NCBI GenBank assembly: GCA_947568835.1
Contig: OX387602.1
Span: forward strand, 17,163,021 to 17,227,020
Origin: Protonemura montana
Taxonomy: Eukaryota > Arthropoda > Insecta > Plecoptera > Nemouridae
DNA: 64,000 nucleotides
Direction: 5' to 3'
The position numbers and the translations under genes were made by a program. Within the stretch, counting starts at the first letter, position 1; each line of letters begins with the position of its first letter. The notes beneath the pieces are model-generated. The model was not told the origin of the DNA and made no database searches. It saw only the letters and a program-made list of their open reading frames with translations. Positions 51,071-61,152 of this stretch are shown here, one piece after another.

Positions 51071-54060
51071 GTAAGTTTACAGGTGGAGGCGCCAGCAGCT
51101 TCCATTTAGAGATATCGTCCGTCCTAATCATCCGGCAATGCGGTAGGTAATACCTGTGGCTAGTTGTTTCAATAGTAGGCATATTATACCTCAAATGTTG
51201 GGCTTCACTCCGATTTGCCGCCTCTCTCAAGTCCCTGGCCTTGAACTCAAGGTCAGTTCTGTTTAATTGTGGAGTCAGTTACGTGCGAGTCAGGACTATA
51301 AACTTTTCATTATTCACCTGATTGGTGGAATTCACAGTCCGTACTTGGACAATGTACCAATTTAATATAACGCCCACAAGATTTTACAATTAAAAAAAAT
51401 GTAAAATCAGTCAGCCACCAATGATTGTATCGTATTTTTTGCATCTCGGCCATGTTTCAATTAGTTATAATATGATTTGAGTTTGAGCTCGTTATGTTTG
51501 CATGAGGTTGACCGGAATTGCTTTTCACCCGACCCCAGTCCCTCCCCCTGCCCCCCTCGCCCGTGCCATACGCTTTTCAATGAGAAAACTCGTTAAAAAC
51601 TTGATGCAGAGGAAAAATGGAGTTGGCTCTTTCTTTCCTCCTTTCTTAGCATTTCTTTCTTTATCCTTTTCTTTCCTTACAAATAACAAAACGTCCCTCT
51701 CTCCTCTCCGCCCAATTTCCTGATAATCAAGGTACGGAGACGTATGATAGAAAGTGGTACAGCCACCACCTACATATTTACCTTGGCGATATTGTGTCAA
51801 AAAAGCTAAAACCATCGTTACTCGTTCCTTTCGAGTCGCGAACAAAGAATTAGAAATTATTCGTTAATAATTGAACATGAGCAAAAATGGTCATACGAAG
51901 TCCATGCTTTCGCGAAGAAACGTGCACTAGTCATATTTTATACCACATACCCTGAAGCAGAAACCCTTAATAAGGTGACAACAGCTTTCAAAACGAAACT
52001 GGCTCTATGCAAAAGCAAAATCTTCCTTCTTTGGAACAGTAGAGTAAGAAAATTACGTCGTATCTTTCACGACCACAACCAAAGTGAATACAAGTTTAAT
52101 TTAACAGCGAGATTTTTTGGTGTCACCAAATTATTCCCAACTAAGTGGTATGGTAAAATCGAATGAACCTTATGCACGTGTCACCTCCCGCTCCCCTGTG
52201 CCCCGCCTCTAGCCGGTTAGCATCCATCGCGATCTGTCAGATTGACTGACATCCTCGCCGTCATCCCATGGACCACGATGAGGGACAGGTGGCTGCGGGG
52301 CGGGAAGGTTCAATCCAGAGTTATCGCTAATTACCAGAGATAGACAGCTCATGGATCTCGCAAATGTTTCATGAGAGACCCAGATACTTCGATTAGCTAA
52401 TTAGTAAGTTGGGTATTCGCGAATGTTGAAGCCGTATAGACTAGGTTCGTACCGCTCCATGCGTATCGGCAGCATCGTGCTCGGAGCTACTCTACCCATA
52501 TGGCCACGTCGACTCGATTTGCACGAGAAATAATTATCGACACTTTTTTCTACACATGTGCGACAAAAAAAAATGTAACTTAACAATGGGAAATGAAATT
52601 GATGTCACTCTGTCGACTGCAACAAAATGTTAGTTATTCAATTATAATAAACACGTACAGCAGGTATATTGGTAAATCAGCGATGTTTGAAATTAACTGG
52701 GGACTCACACGTGACAAACTTCTCTGCACTACAGGTCATCATGACAACTAGACGTTGAAAAAAATCGGATGTATGAATATTTCCGTCGTTGGACACAATA
52801 ATCTGGAAATCGGAATTTCATCATTTTCAAATCGCTACCTACGTGATGAAATATCTCACAATGATTATTTACTAATTTCATTTTAAAAAGATAGTCCTTG
52901 TTGAAGCACTTGCAATACGCAACGTACGATTTCTTAACGAGATTTTCCAAGAAATGTTATCAGAAAATTTAGTCCCAGATGACTTATCACTTGAAGCTAC
53001 TTTGGGAATTTCTTATCGGAAGTTATCATCATTCAGACGCCAACCAATGAAGTGTTTTCTGTTATCGGTTGGTCAAAATCATTTTTCGATCACAAAAAGT
53101 AGCCATTAATTCAGCTATACTGAATACAATTTTGTAGGTAAAATTCTGTCATGCTCGTACAAAATAAGCCGATCTTTTGAAAATGAATTCAAACATTTTA
53201 AAGTAAAGCCAGGCTATCGAGATATTGACAAGTGACTCAGTTGATGTTTTTTGCAACTGACATGCCAATACGAGTGCAGGTATATTAACCGTTCCCTCCC
53301 CAAGCCAACCTACTCGGTGCACCCCAATTTTCAATGAAGGCATGCTTGCATGGTATTGAATACAGAATATGAATCTTCGTGGGTGCATCAATGCTATCAG
53401 TAAATTTAGGGACATTGAATGGAATATTCATTTACAAGACCTACCAATTTCGGATATCCAATATAAATTGTCAGTGAAGTTGTTAAAAAATTCAAAAATA
53501 ACTATCGCATTGCATTGCATTATAATCGTACTGCAGGATGAGCTTAGCTTTATTGATGATCGTAGTATGCTATCAGTGAAATAAAAAGCATCAAACATCT
53601 AGCATAGTGTAAAATACTGTGACAGTATGTAGATTTACAGAAAATTGAGCTAAATAACAGACTTATGAACAAAAAAATGATACCTAGAAGCGAAATAGTT
53701 CCATAGGTCTGTCACACGTGTAGAGTTGGAAATGATTTGCAACTGCCACTTATAAAAATGTCGAAAAAACACAAGGCTTTCAAAAACACAACGAGAATCC
53801 GAAAACCAAAACTATATTAAAATAAAAACCGTCTTATTTATTTCTCACGAGGGTTTTTTTTTAGATACATTTATATATATTTTTTATCAAATTTCTGAAT
53901 CTTACGGATCATCTTATCAACATTATCTTTCGCTTTATACCATCAGCTCCTGATAGAAGATATTATCGCAAAAATATTACTTCATATTAATTTATCGATT
54001 TAATGACGCAATACCTTTGGAGACATTTTGTTAATTTCCTCGAATTCCACATTTTATTGT
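51071..54060. other. Non-coding stretch before the mucin-like gene
   Basis: A strong donor-like CAG/GTAAGT is at 51071, followed by a GGTGGAGGCGCC word (51082-51093) shared with repeats elsewhere. Otherwise it is AT-rich with no supported gene. Confidence 0.45.
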
Positions 54061-54180
54061 CGCGCTATCTGGGTGCAAACATAATATTGCTAGATGGTCG
54101 GCTGATAGCGCGACCATCTGTACCACCGCGCTGATAGCGATGGCTACTTAAGGGCGGCGGTGCCTGGCCATCATTCACAT
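54061..54180 (+). promoter_or_regulatory. Likely promoter of the mucin-like gene: three GATAGCG sites and an initiator
   Basis: GATAGCG occurs three times: inverted at 54063-54069, then direct at 54104-54110 and 54133-54139. Each is part of a full WGATAR site for GATA factors. The middle one sits inside a perfect inverted repeat (AGATGGTCG 54092-54100, CGACCATCT 54111-54119). TCATTC at 54171-54176 fits the arthropod initiator TCAKTY, and a weak TATA-like ACTTAAG lies about 25 bases upstream of it. The start codon follows about 40 bases later. GATA factors drive gut and fat-body genes in insects, so such expression is plausible but unproven. Confidence 0.5.
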
Positions 54181-54211
54181 TGTCCACGGGTCCTCAACAT
54201 AATTTAAAACA

Positions 54212-54315
54212 ATGAAGACAATTACAACGGCTGTTGTCCTCGCGACAGTCCTCATTCTGGGACTCGAGTTGGCTTCTGGCAATCCATTGCTGACAAATGA
54301 CGTCCAAGACGTACG
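54212..54315 (+). CDS. GPI-anchored mucin-like protein, coding exon 1 (signal peptide)
   Basis: The ATG at 54212 opens a classic signal peptide: MKTITT, then a hydrophobic core (AVVLATVLILGLEL), then ASG before the predicted cut after residue 23. Residues 24-34 (NPLLTNDVQDV) begin the mature protein. The exon ends at the strong donor CG/GTAAGTC at 54316, splitting an Arg codon (CG/A) with the exon at 54890. The protein is 271 residues in all and is expected to enter the secretory pathway. I recognise no named family; secreted or surface mucin-like is a structural description. The single small first exon holding only the signal peptide is common in insect secreted-protein genes. Confidence 0.8.
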
Positions 54316-54889
54316 GTAAGTCATCGCTGAGTAATTTTTGCATTCTTATTTGTTGACGTATTGGACCAAATTACCAGATCCAATACTATTGTCATGTATG
54401 AAAATTTTTGGGCCAATTAATTTAACTTGATAATCCAGTAGTACTATCAATAGTGAATTTTTGCTTTCGATTGATTGATTGATTTGTCGAGTTTAAAGAC
54501 GTACTTTTTTAACAACGGAGGATTATGAAGAACCTAACCTACCCTAAAAGGGAGGAGGGGAAACCCAGTGTCGGTACGTAGCCTACTCCTGTCCAATAGC
54601 ACCAAGGATACCAACGGCTAACAACGCAGGATTCCTCCGCAAATCCATGCCGTCGAGAGGTCGATAAGCAAGGCGAATGAAGTTGCTGTACTAACCTTTA
54701 TCCCTCCAACCTCTCTCCCAAACAGAATTGGTTATGTGTATGAAGATCACCCATCCAATACCTGTCTCAATGCAGTCTTGCTTAACTTCGATGACCTCAT
54801 AAAAACCGGTGTTTCCAATATGCTAAGCCGTTCAGTCGAGTCAAAACTATTTCGACGCCCTCTTTTAACTTCTGTTTTTATTTTTGCAG
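54316..54889 (+). other. Intron of the mucin-like gene (574 bp)
   Basis: GTAAGTC to TTTTTATTTTTGCAG. It contains a TTGATTGATTGATT run near 54472 and, at about 54530-54700, a block with CCTAACCTACCCTAA and GCCTACTCCTGTCCAATAGCA. The latter loosely resembles the tandem-repeat unit at 59251 and may be an old dispersed repeat. Confidence 0.75.
54530..54700. repeat. Possible old dispersed repeat in the intron
   Basis: The composition and the words AACCTAACCTA and AGCCTACTC..GTC.AATAGCA stand out from the flanks. The second word matches about 17 of 22 bases of the repeat unit at 59250-59271. The boundaries are guesses and the family is not identified. Confidence 0.25.
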
Positions 54890-55601
54890 AGGCCCACTAC
54901 CCGAAACAGTTAAATCTGTTACATTTATCTCCAGCAATACTTACGCAGAAAGTACAGATTCTGTTGGGACTACAGATTCTGTTGGGACTACAGATTCTGT
55001 TGGGACTACAGATTCTGTTGGGACTACAGATTCTGTTGGGACTACAGATTCTGTTGGGACTACAGATTCTGTTGGGACTACAGATTCTGTTGGGACTACA
55101 GATTCTGTTGGGACTACAGATTCTGTTGGGACTACAGATTCTGTTGGGACTACAGATTCTGTTGGGACTACAGATTCTATTGGGACTACAGATTCTGTTG
55201 GGACTACAGATTCTGTTGGGACTACAGATTCTGTTGGGACTACAGATTCTGTTGGGACTACAGATTCTGTTGGGACTACAGATTCTGTTGGGACTACAGA
55301 TTCTGTTGGGACTACAGATTCTGTTGGGACTACAGATTCTGTTGGGACTACAGAAACTTCTGGATCTACGATAACCACCGAGACTTCAGAAACCGCTGAC
55401 ACTTCTGAAAGTTCAACTGTTACAACATCCACCGCTGTTTCTACAACATCCACGCTTTCTTCAACGACAACCAAGTCTACGACGACGAGCGTGACTAGCA
55501 CAACGGACGCGACAACGACTCCCAGTGGCGCTGGGACCCCCGCCGCCGCCACTACCATGCTTGTTGGGTGCGTTGTGTTTGCCCTCTTCTTCTGCTCGTA
55601 A
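54890..55601 (+). CDS. GPI-anchored mucin-like protein, coding exon 2 (hexapeptide repeats, stalk, GPI signal)
   Basis: This exon finishes Arg35 and encodes residues 36-271, ending TAA at 55599-55601. Residues 36-57 form a short linker. Residues 58-189 are 22 tandem copies of DSVGTT, the 13th with Ile for Val. Residues 190-256 are a Thr/Ser-rich stalk (TTTKSTTTSVTSTTDATTT). The end, PSGAGTPAAATT then MLVGCVVFALFFCS, fits a GPI-anchor signal: small residues, a spacer, then a hydrophobic tail with no basic cytoplasmic residues. The mature part has no Cys and very few Lys. Dense Thr/Ser suggests heavy O-glycosylation, giving an extended, acidic surface or gut-lumen coat. Two other frames are also open through the repeat, but only this one joins a signal peptide by clean splice sites to a GPI tail. 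Function unknown; alternatives are a mucin, an adhesive or surface-coat protein, or a membrane-bound decoy. Confidence 0.82.
54957..55352 (+). repeat. 18-bp coding minisatellite, 22 copies
   Basis: Exactly 22 head-to-tail 18-bp units (396 bp). All are identical except unit 13 (55173-55190), where one base change turns Val into Ile. There is no synonymous variation at all, which points to very recent expansion or continuing homogenisation. Confidence 0.98.
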
Positions 55602-55800
55602 TACGCTATGACGGATATCCACTCGATACCACCGTCAACGCGAAGTTGAGACCATTTCACAGTCGGTGTTTTATGGTTGGAGGTGAAGTTGGTTATGGTT
55701 GCAGTAGTTAAAGCTGGGTTAGGGACGAGATTTTTTTTTTAAAGTTCTGTATTTAATTAAATAAATAGTTTGATGTGAAATTTATTAAATAAAAATTGAA
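55602..55800 (+). terminator. 3' UTR and poly(A) signals of the mucin-like gene
   Basis: AATAAA occurs at 55760-55765 and again at 55788-55793, about 160 and 190 bases after the stop codon, in AT-rich sequence. Either could direct cleavage and polyadenylation. Confidence 0.6.
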
Positions 55801-58800
55801 ATTTGTAGGGCCTATTTTATGTCATACTGTACAATTAAAGTGACATTACTAATTCACCTCATAACTACGTTTTTTTTCGTGCTAGACGGAAGAAATATTT
55901 GATCGATTTTTGTAGTATAATTTGAAAATGGAAAGTGTATATTTTTATTCAATAAAACATATTAGCTAACTACACAAACAAATAAAATAAAAATGTGTTT
56001 TACCCAGAAAGTTTTAGCGATGCGGCAAACTTTTTATCGCTGCACTCATCTTTCACTTAGCAATGACCGGTGCCTCTGTACTCATGCGCTCGGCTCAGAC
56101 CAACTGAAAGCTCTCCGCTAAGAGGAAAGTCATGTCATTTCATTAATCCCAATAACAATAATTAGCATCCCAGACATAACCCAGGTAAAAGGTAGGCGTG
56201 TGGAAATATTGATAGATCAAGCCAATTAATCTAAATTGCATTGACTTTACGTCACATTAACATATTATTTTACATATGTATATTATAGAGACCTCCTCGA
56301 AGTCCGATGCTCCTGAGTCCTTTTTTTGTCGTTCAGGACGCGCTAAAAGGTTGTTAATGACGAATGCATTAGCGGGTGATAATTACTTTCTCAGGTGATA
56401 GACTCCATTAGGGATCACTCCGTCAGATAGCCATGCGGTCATTAAATAACCTCTTAATCAACTTTACTCGTGTTTCGGCCCCCACGCGTATCATCAGACT
56501 AGTTTATAGACGGCCAGATTGGCGGCAGATACACATTGCTGCGAGATTTGACACGATTACCAGGGACGGTAGCGGGTAACAAGAAGTGCTCCTGAACGCA
56601 TGTCTGTGTCAAAACAGAGCACGAAGTGGAGCGTCCCGACTCCTCCGGTAACTGCCCGATGGTACATACTGGCTACGTGCATTGAGACGGGTGTCGAAAG
56701 CTGAACCTTTCGTCTAACGATCTTGCAGGTGCGACTTTTATGCACTAATCTTACGGCTTATCTCAGTGACAATGATTTGAATAAAAGTATCCCCTGACAT
56801 CTTGAGAGTACACACTCGCTGTTTGATCCTTTTAAAATGCAGACGCAGAGTTCCGGTGTTTAAAAGTCACGCTGACGTCATTTTCGTGGTTCTATTTTTG
56901 AGGAAGACAACATTTTCTATTATTCGAACCTGAAGCCAAATTCTTGGGCCTTGATTAGCCTGGATGAGCCGACCCAGCTGTGCCAGACGCTAATTAACAC
57001 ATGATATATTAACAAACCAATTTAAATAATTGCTCGTATTTTATTTAATTAGGCGGGCTGGAATTAATTGGCTGCAATGATGGATTGCTCTTGGTCGGAG
57101 ACAGCCGAGGCTCGAGCGCGGAGAGAGAGCCGCTGTTTTTAGATGGACCACGTCGCCGCATTTTTGTTTCACTTTCTTTCTCGCGCGCTAATAACGGCGT
57201 GCGTCTATTTTAAAATTGTGCCGCGCTTGTCGATTCGATCGTCAACGCGTGGTGTGCCAAATCAATAAAAGAGGAACAATTCTCCCGATCCCCAATCCGA
57301 CGAAATGCAATTTCTGCGACTGGGACGAAGAGGAAATGCAATAATGTGAAAGCCCGCTCAATACGTCAATCACATGAAATAGCAATCAATCAGCAGAGGA
57401 TTTAAATAAATCCACTCGCGGATGCTGCAAGACCGAGACTTTGCGACCATATGTGGCGATTGGTTTGATGCTGAATCTTTGCCCATTTCTTGCTAGAGTA
57501 ACGAGTTACAATCTGGTTGAAACAAATTTTTGTGCGATTTACATATAGTAACAAAAAATAAATAATAAACTGAATTTAAGGGAATTCGCGTTGAAATATT
57601 AACAGCGTTGGCATTTTATTTGACTTTTTATCGACTACAGCTGAGTGCATAACCCCGTGTGCAATTGTGTATGAAATAATAGCTGAGTGGCAGGGTTATC
57701 GTTGAGTGGCAATATTTTGATCCTGATTCGTTCCGATTCAATAGTTTGCGTTTACTCAACGGACATCATAGACAGACGCATGCGTACAACTGTGCCACGT
57801 GTGCACAGCTGCAATTTATTCGTTGTATATACGTGAAAATTATTTCATAAACCAAAAGCTCCCCTGCAACTTTGCTCTTAGCTTTAAGCGAATTTCATAC
57901 AGCATGCAAAGTAATGTTTGGTCGGTCAATACCTCTCCATTCATTCTCGTTATTAGCCATACTTCTACACCCATTTCCAACATTACTGAAACAAAAGTTT
58001 GGGATGTCTGGGAGTTTGATGCGGTTTTCATCATAAAAAGGTAGTTACTGTGATGTGGGAAAACCTGCTAGCGCTACAATGAATGAACGGCTCCCTGAGT
58101 CCGTTGGTGCTACATCCATCGCTGAATGTCCGCAATGTGCACCCTTAGACATGCATTCTACGAGCATGACCAAAAACCACCCTTCCGTGTTTCGTTCGTC
58201 GCCGAAGAAACACTACTCTATAAACGCCTTCTCTGTCACGCGGCACGTTTTTTTTTGTCAAATCTTACAAACAATTCATTAATCGAAGCTGAATAGATTT
58301 GCATTAACGCGTTGTCTTTCGGAGTGATTTTCTTGGATTGTAATGTACTACGGCGGCGCCCTCTCAGCATGAATTGGATCCGGCAGAAGGCAAGTCAGGG
58401 TTGGAGGTATAGCGTGTGCTTGAAGGCTGCCAGCCAGGGCTGAAGGCTTGTACAGTACTGTTAGATTATTACAGCATTCATTAGAGTTCGCTAATTACTC
58501 CTTGCTTTAATGAATAAGCTTTAATGAACCACTTTCTGTTAATTAAAGGGAGCGCCGGGACAGCTTTTCCACCCCCGTAGCAGGAACGGGGGTGGGCAGG
58601 GGCAGAGAGGAATGAGGAAAGGGGTAGCGAGGAGTGGCTGAGGGGAGCCAGCGGATTACAGGAGAGAGCAAAAGAGAGGGAGGGAGGGAGGGAGAGAGAG
58701 AGCGTTTGTCGAGGAAGACACAAGAATAAGATAAATAGTTGAGCAAATTAAACTTAGGCCTCTAGTAACGATGTACATCTTATTAAGTCATTATTTATTC

Positions 58801-58919
58801 CTAAATCCAACACTTTTAATTATACCCTCCCCTTAACGCATATTTAAATTTATAGGATACGTCATATTGTTATTATGGAGTCGGCGCATTATTGTGCGAA
58901 CAAGTCAGCTTGCTTTGAA
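55801..58919. other. Non-coding stretch, ATTA-rich blocks
   Basis: No supported gene. A dense run of TAATTA/AATTAA words at 56985-57075 is followed by a GC-rich change. A CRE palindrome TGACGTCA lies near 56873-56880. A purine-rich GGGA/GAGA tract is at 58665-58702. The frame at 58055-58282 has no recognisable domain. Confidence 0.45.
58665..58702. repeat. Purine tract, (GGGA)n and (GA)n
   Basis: An uninterrupted G/A run with GGGA units passing into GA units. Confidence 0.85.
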
Positions 58920-59405
58920 AGCTGAGCAGACTGGGAGGTTGGCAGCATTACCTGTCATTGCGAAGGAGGAGACACTTTTAAAGTCCTCACGTATACTCAC
59001 GCCATAAGCAGGTGAGATTTCGGAGGTGGAGGTGTCGGTAATTAAGCTGTCCAGCACAAGCTAACTTAAGCTGAGAGAAACTATGATATTTAGAAATGGA
59101 GGTGCTAGGTCCGTAGATGTCCAAGGCTCCAAGCATACTCAAACCAATAGCAGATGAAAATATCTTAGGTGGCGGCTCCAGTCTAAAAAGGGCCTAACCT
59201 GAGAGCAATAGGTCTAGTTAGGTGGAGGCGTCAACTTTTAAGTTACCCAAGCCTACTCAAGTCGATAGCAGATGGAAAGATTTTAGAGTTGGAGGCGCCA
59301 GTACCAAGCATAGAGCGGTACTAGGTCTGGGCAAGGTGGAGGCGCCGGATTTTCAAGGTACCCAATCTCACTCAAGCTGCGAGCAGCAGAAGAGAAGTCT
59401 CGTCA
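58920..59405. repeat. Degenerate tandem repeat, period about 117 bp
   Basis: A shared block (ACTCA..C..ATAGCAGATG.AA, then GGTGGAGGCGCC) recurs with its start at 58995, 59137, 59255 and 59370. Spacings are 142, 118 and 115 bases. A partial unit precedes the first (GGAGGAGACACTTTTAAAG near 58965). The copies are clearly diverged, so the array is old, unlike the minisatellite in the mucin gene. It does not encode an open protein. The core word is also found singly at 51082 and, inverted, at 19346. Confidence 0.75.
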
Positions 59406-61093
59406 TTATCTAATCGATTCTACTTTTCCTGCCTGCTAATTGGGGCTCAAAGGTCAATCAGAAATAAGTCCACTGATTAGGCCCCTTCAGATTACGTCGT
59501 TTTAGTTAATAGGCCCCATAAAAGTTGATATCAGGCTTACATGTTAATTCACATGGAAATTGTTATTGTAAATTAGGCAGCGGGGTGAAATGATTTTTTT
59601 AACGGCGTCTTGTTAGCGAGATTACACACATACAGTAGATTGGCAGGGTGTAAGCTTTGAATCTCTCTGCTAAAAGTTTCAGAAGAGCGACACCGTGGAA
59701 CTTTAGAAATATCCTGCTTATTTAGAGATAGGGGAAATCTGATTCATACAAGAAGTTGTGATTTCGATAATTAAATGCAGTCTCATTACATTTGATTACC
59801 TAATTTAGTAAACAATGGTATACTGCCGTTCAATACAGAAAGCTTGAAAACGTATTTGTTAGTGAAGCTAAAAAAATCATGCATATTTAACCAAACCAAA
59901 AGCTGTTAATTCCTTATGCATCCGATAAAGGACTAAACACACCAATTATTTAGTAACGAGCATGAAACGAAAATACATTATATATTGCTTTTATCGGTAA
60001 AAATGAAGTGGCTAATACACTTTATTTTCTCCAGCAGTATTTAGAGCTGTTTATTCTTGTCGGGGTTGTACCTACCATCGAAACTTTTCCTCCACAGCTA
60101 AATTTTCTGGTAACTTCATAATGAGGCCAGAAAAGTAATTGTAAAACCCTCGTTACAAATATAGGGACTAACCGTTTTATCAGGGGGTCAGGAGGGGGTG
60201 TAGAAGGAACTCAATTATGATGCCAGAGACCTAACCTATTGTCGTGTTACCTAATAAGATGGAGGCCTGGATGATTTTCCGCAGGATACTCTTGAAAGCT
60301 GGAACCATTAAAACAGCTATAATCACCAATCAATCTTGAACACCAACTTCTTTCAATACTCTCGCATATTTGTCCTGTGGCTGAGATCAAATGCCAAGTT
60401 ACTTTCATACATTTTCGTGAATTATTTGAAAATTATGTTACAAATGAATTTAAAAGTATTTTTCTGGCACATTTACACAATGCCACCGGATAAGCATCGA
60501 TTCAAAATAAACTTCACGTTACCTAAATTTTGATTTTCCCAAAATGTTTAAGTATTCTATTATATTTTTCTCTTACTTTGCCAGTCCTCTACGAAAATAG
60601 TTTCCAAAATAACAACGAGAAACAGCAAAAGATCACCGATCATGCAAATTTGTGTGGTACTGAGGCACCAGCATCACACCGAACCATTCTATATAATACA
60701 ATTAAAATAATCATAATAATGAGCAGCAGGCGAACGGTGCAAAGGCGTCTGAATCCGGAATGAGGTGAAGGGGTTGGTGAAAAAGAGGTGGAGTGGGAGC
60801 TGAGGGCGAGGGGCGCCGTAACGACATTTCTTTCACGGGCACTGTACTCGGATCAACAATGATCTGTCTCTAATTAACTGATACTTGAGCGTCACAGAGA
60901 GCTGTAGTTCACTAATGAGACCGCGACGCTGCGCTACAGGCTGGCCGCCCCGTCGTATTCCAGCTCCTGCTCCTGTTCTGCCAACGCTGCGCCGGGTATG
61001 AGCCGCCAGTGGTGTAGGCGAGGGTGCACCTCTTGTACACTAACGGCATGGTGAATACAGTCATTCGATTCGCTGGTAGATGGCACGGATAGG

Positions 61094-61152
61094 ATGGCAT
61101 TTTCTACTGGTTAGTGCGCCATTTTGGTTAAAATCTCGTGGTTTGACTGCTG
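61094..61152. repeat. Short dispersed repeat, copy 1
   Basis: It shares three words in the same order with 63747-63813: ATGGCATTTTCTAC (14/14), TTGGTTAAAAT (11/11) and GGTTTGACTGCTG against GGTATGACTGCCG (11/13). Spacing differs by small insertions. The family is not identified. Confidence 0.5.

Noticed and set aside
51060-51080. Strong donor-like CAG/GTAAGT
   Set aside because: No upstream coding frame or acceptor defines an exon; about one such match is expected by chance in a window of this size.
52300-52320. Second B-box-like word GGTTCAATCC
   Set aside because: No matching A box at the right distance and no cloverleaf.
54736-55660. Long open frames over the 18-bp repeat: a plus-strand Leu/Gly/Gln repeat frame and a 239-codon minus-strand VVPTES repeat frame
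   Set aside because: An 18-bp unit free of stops stays open in several frames automatically. Only the DSVGTT frame links by good splice sites to a signal peptide and ends in a GPI-type tail.
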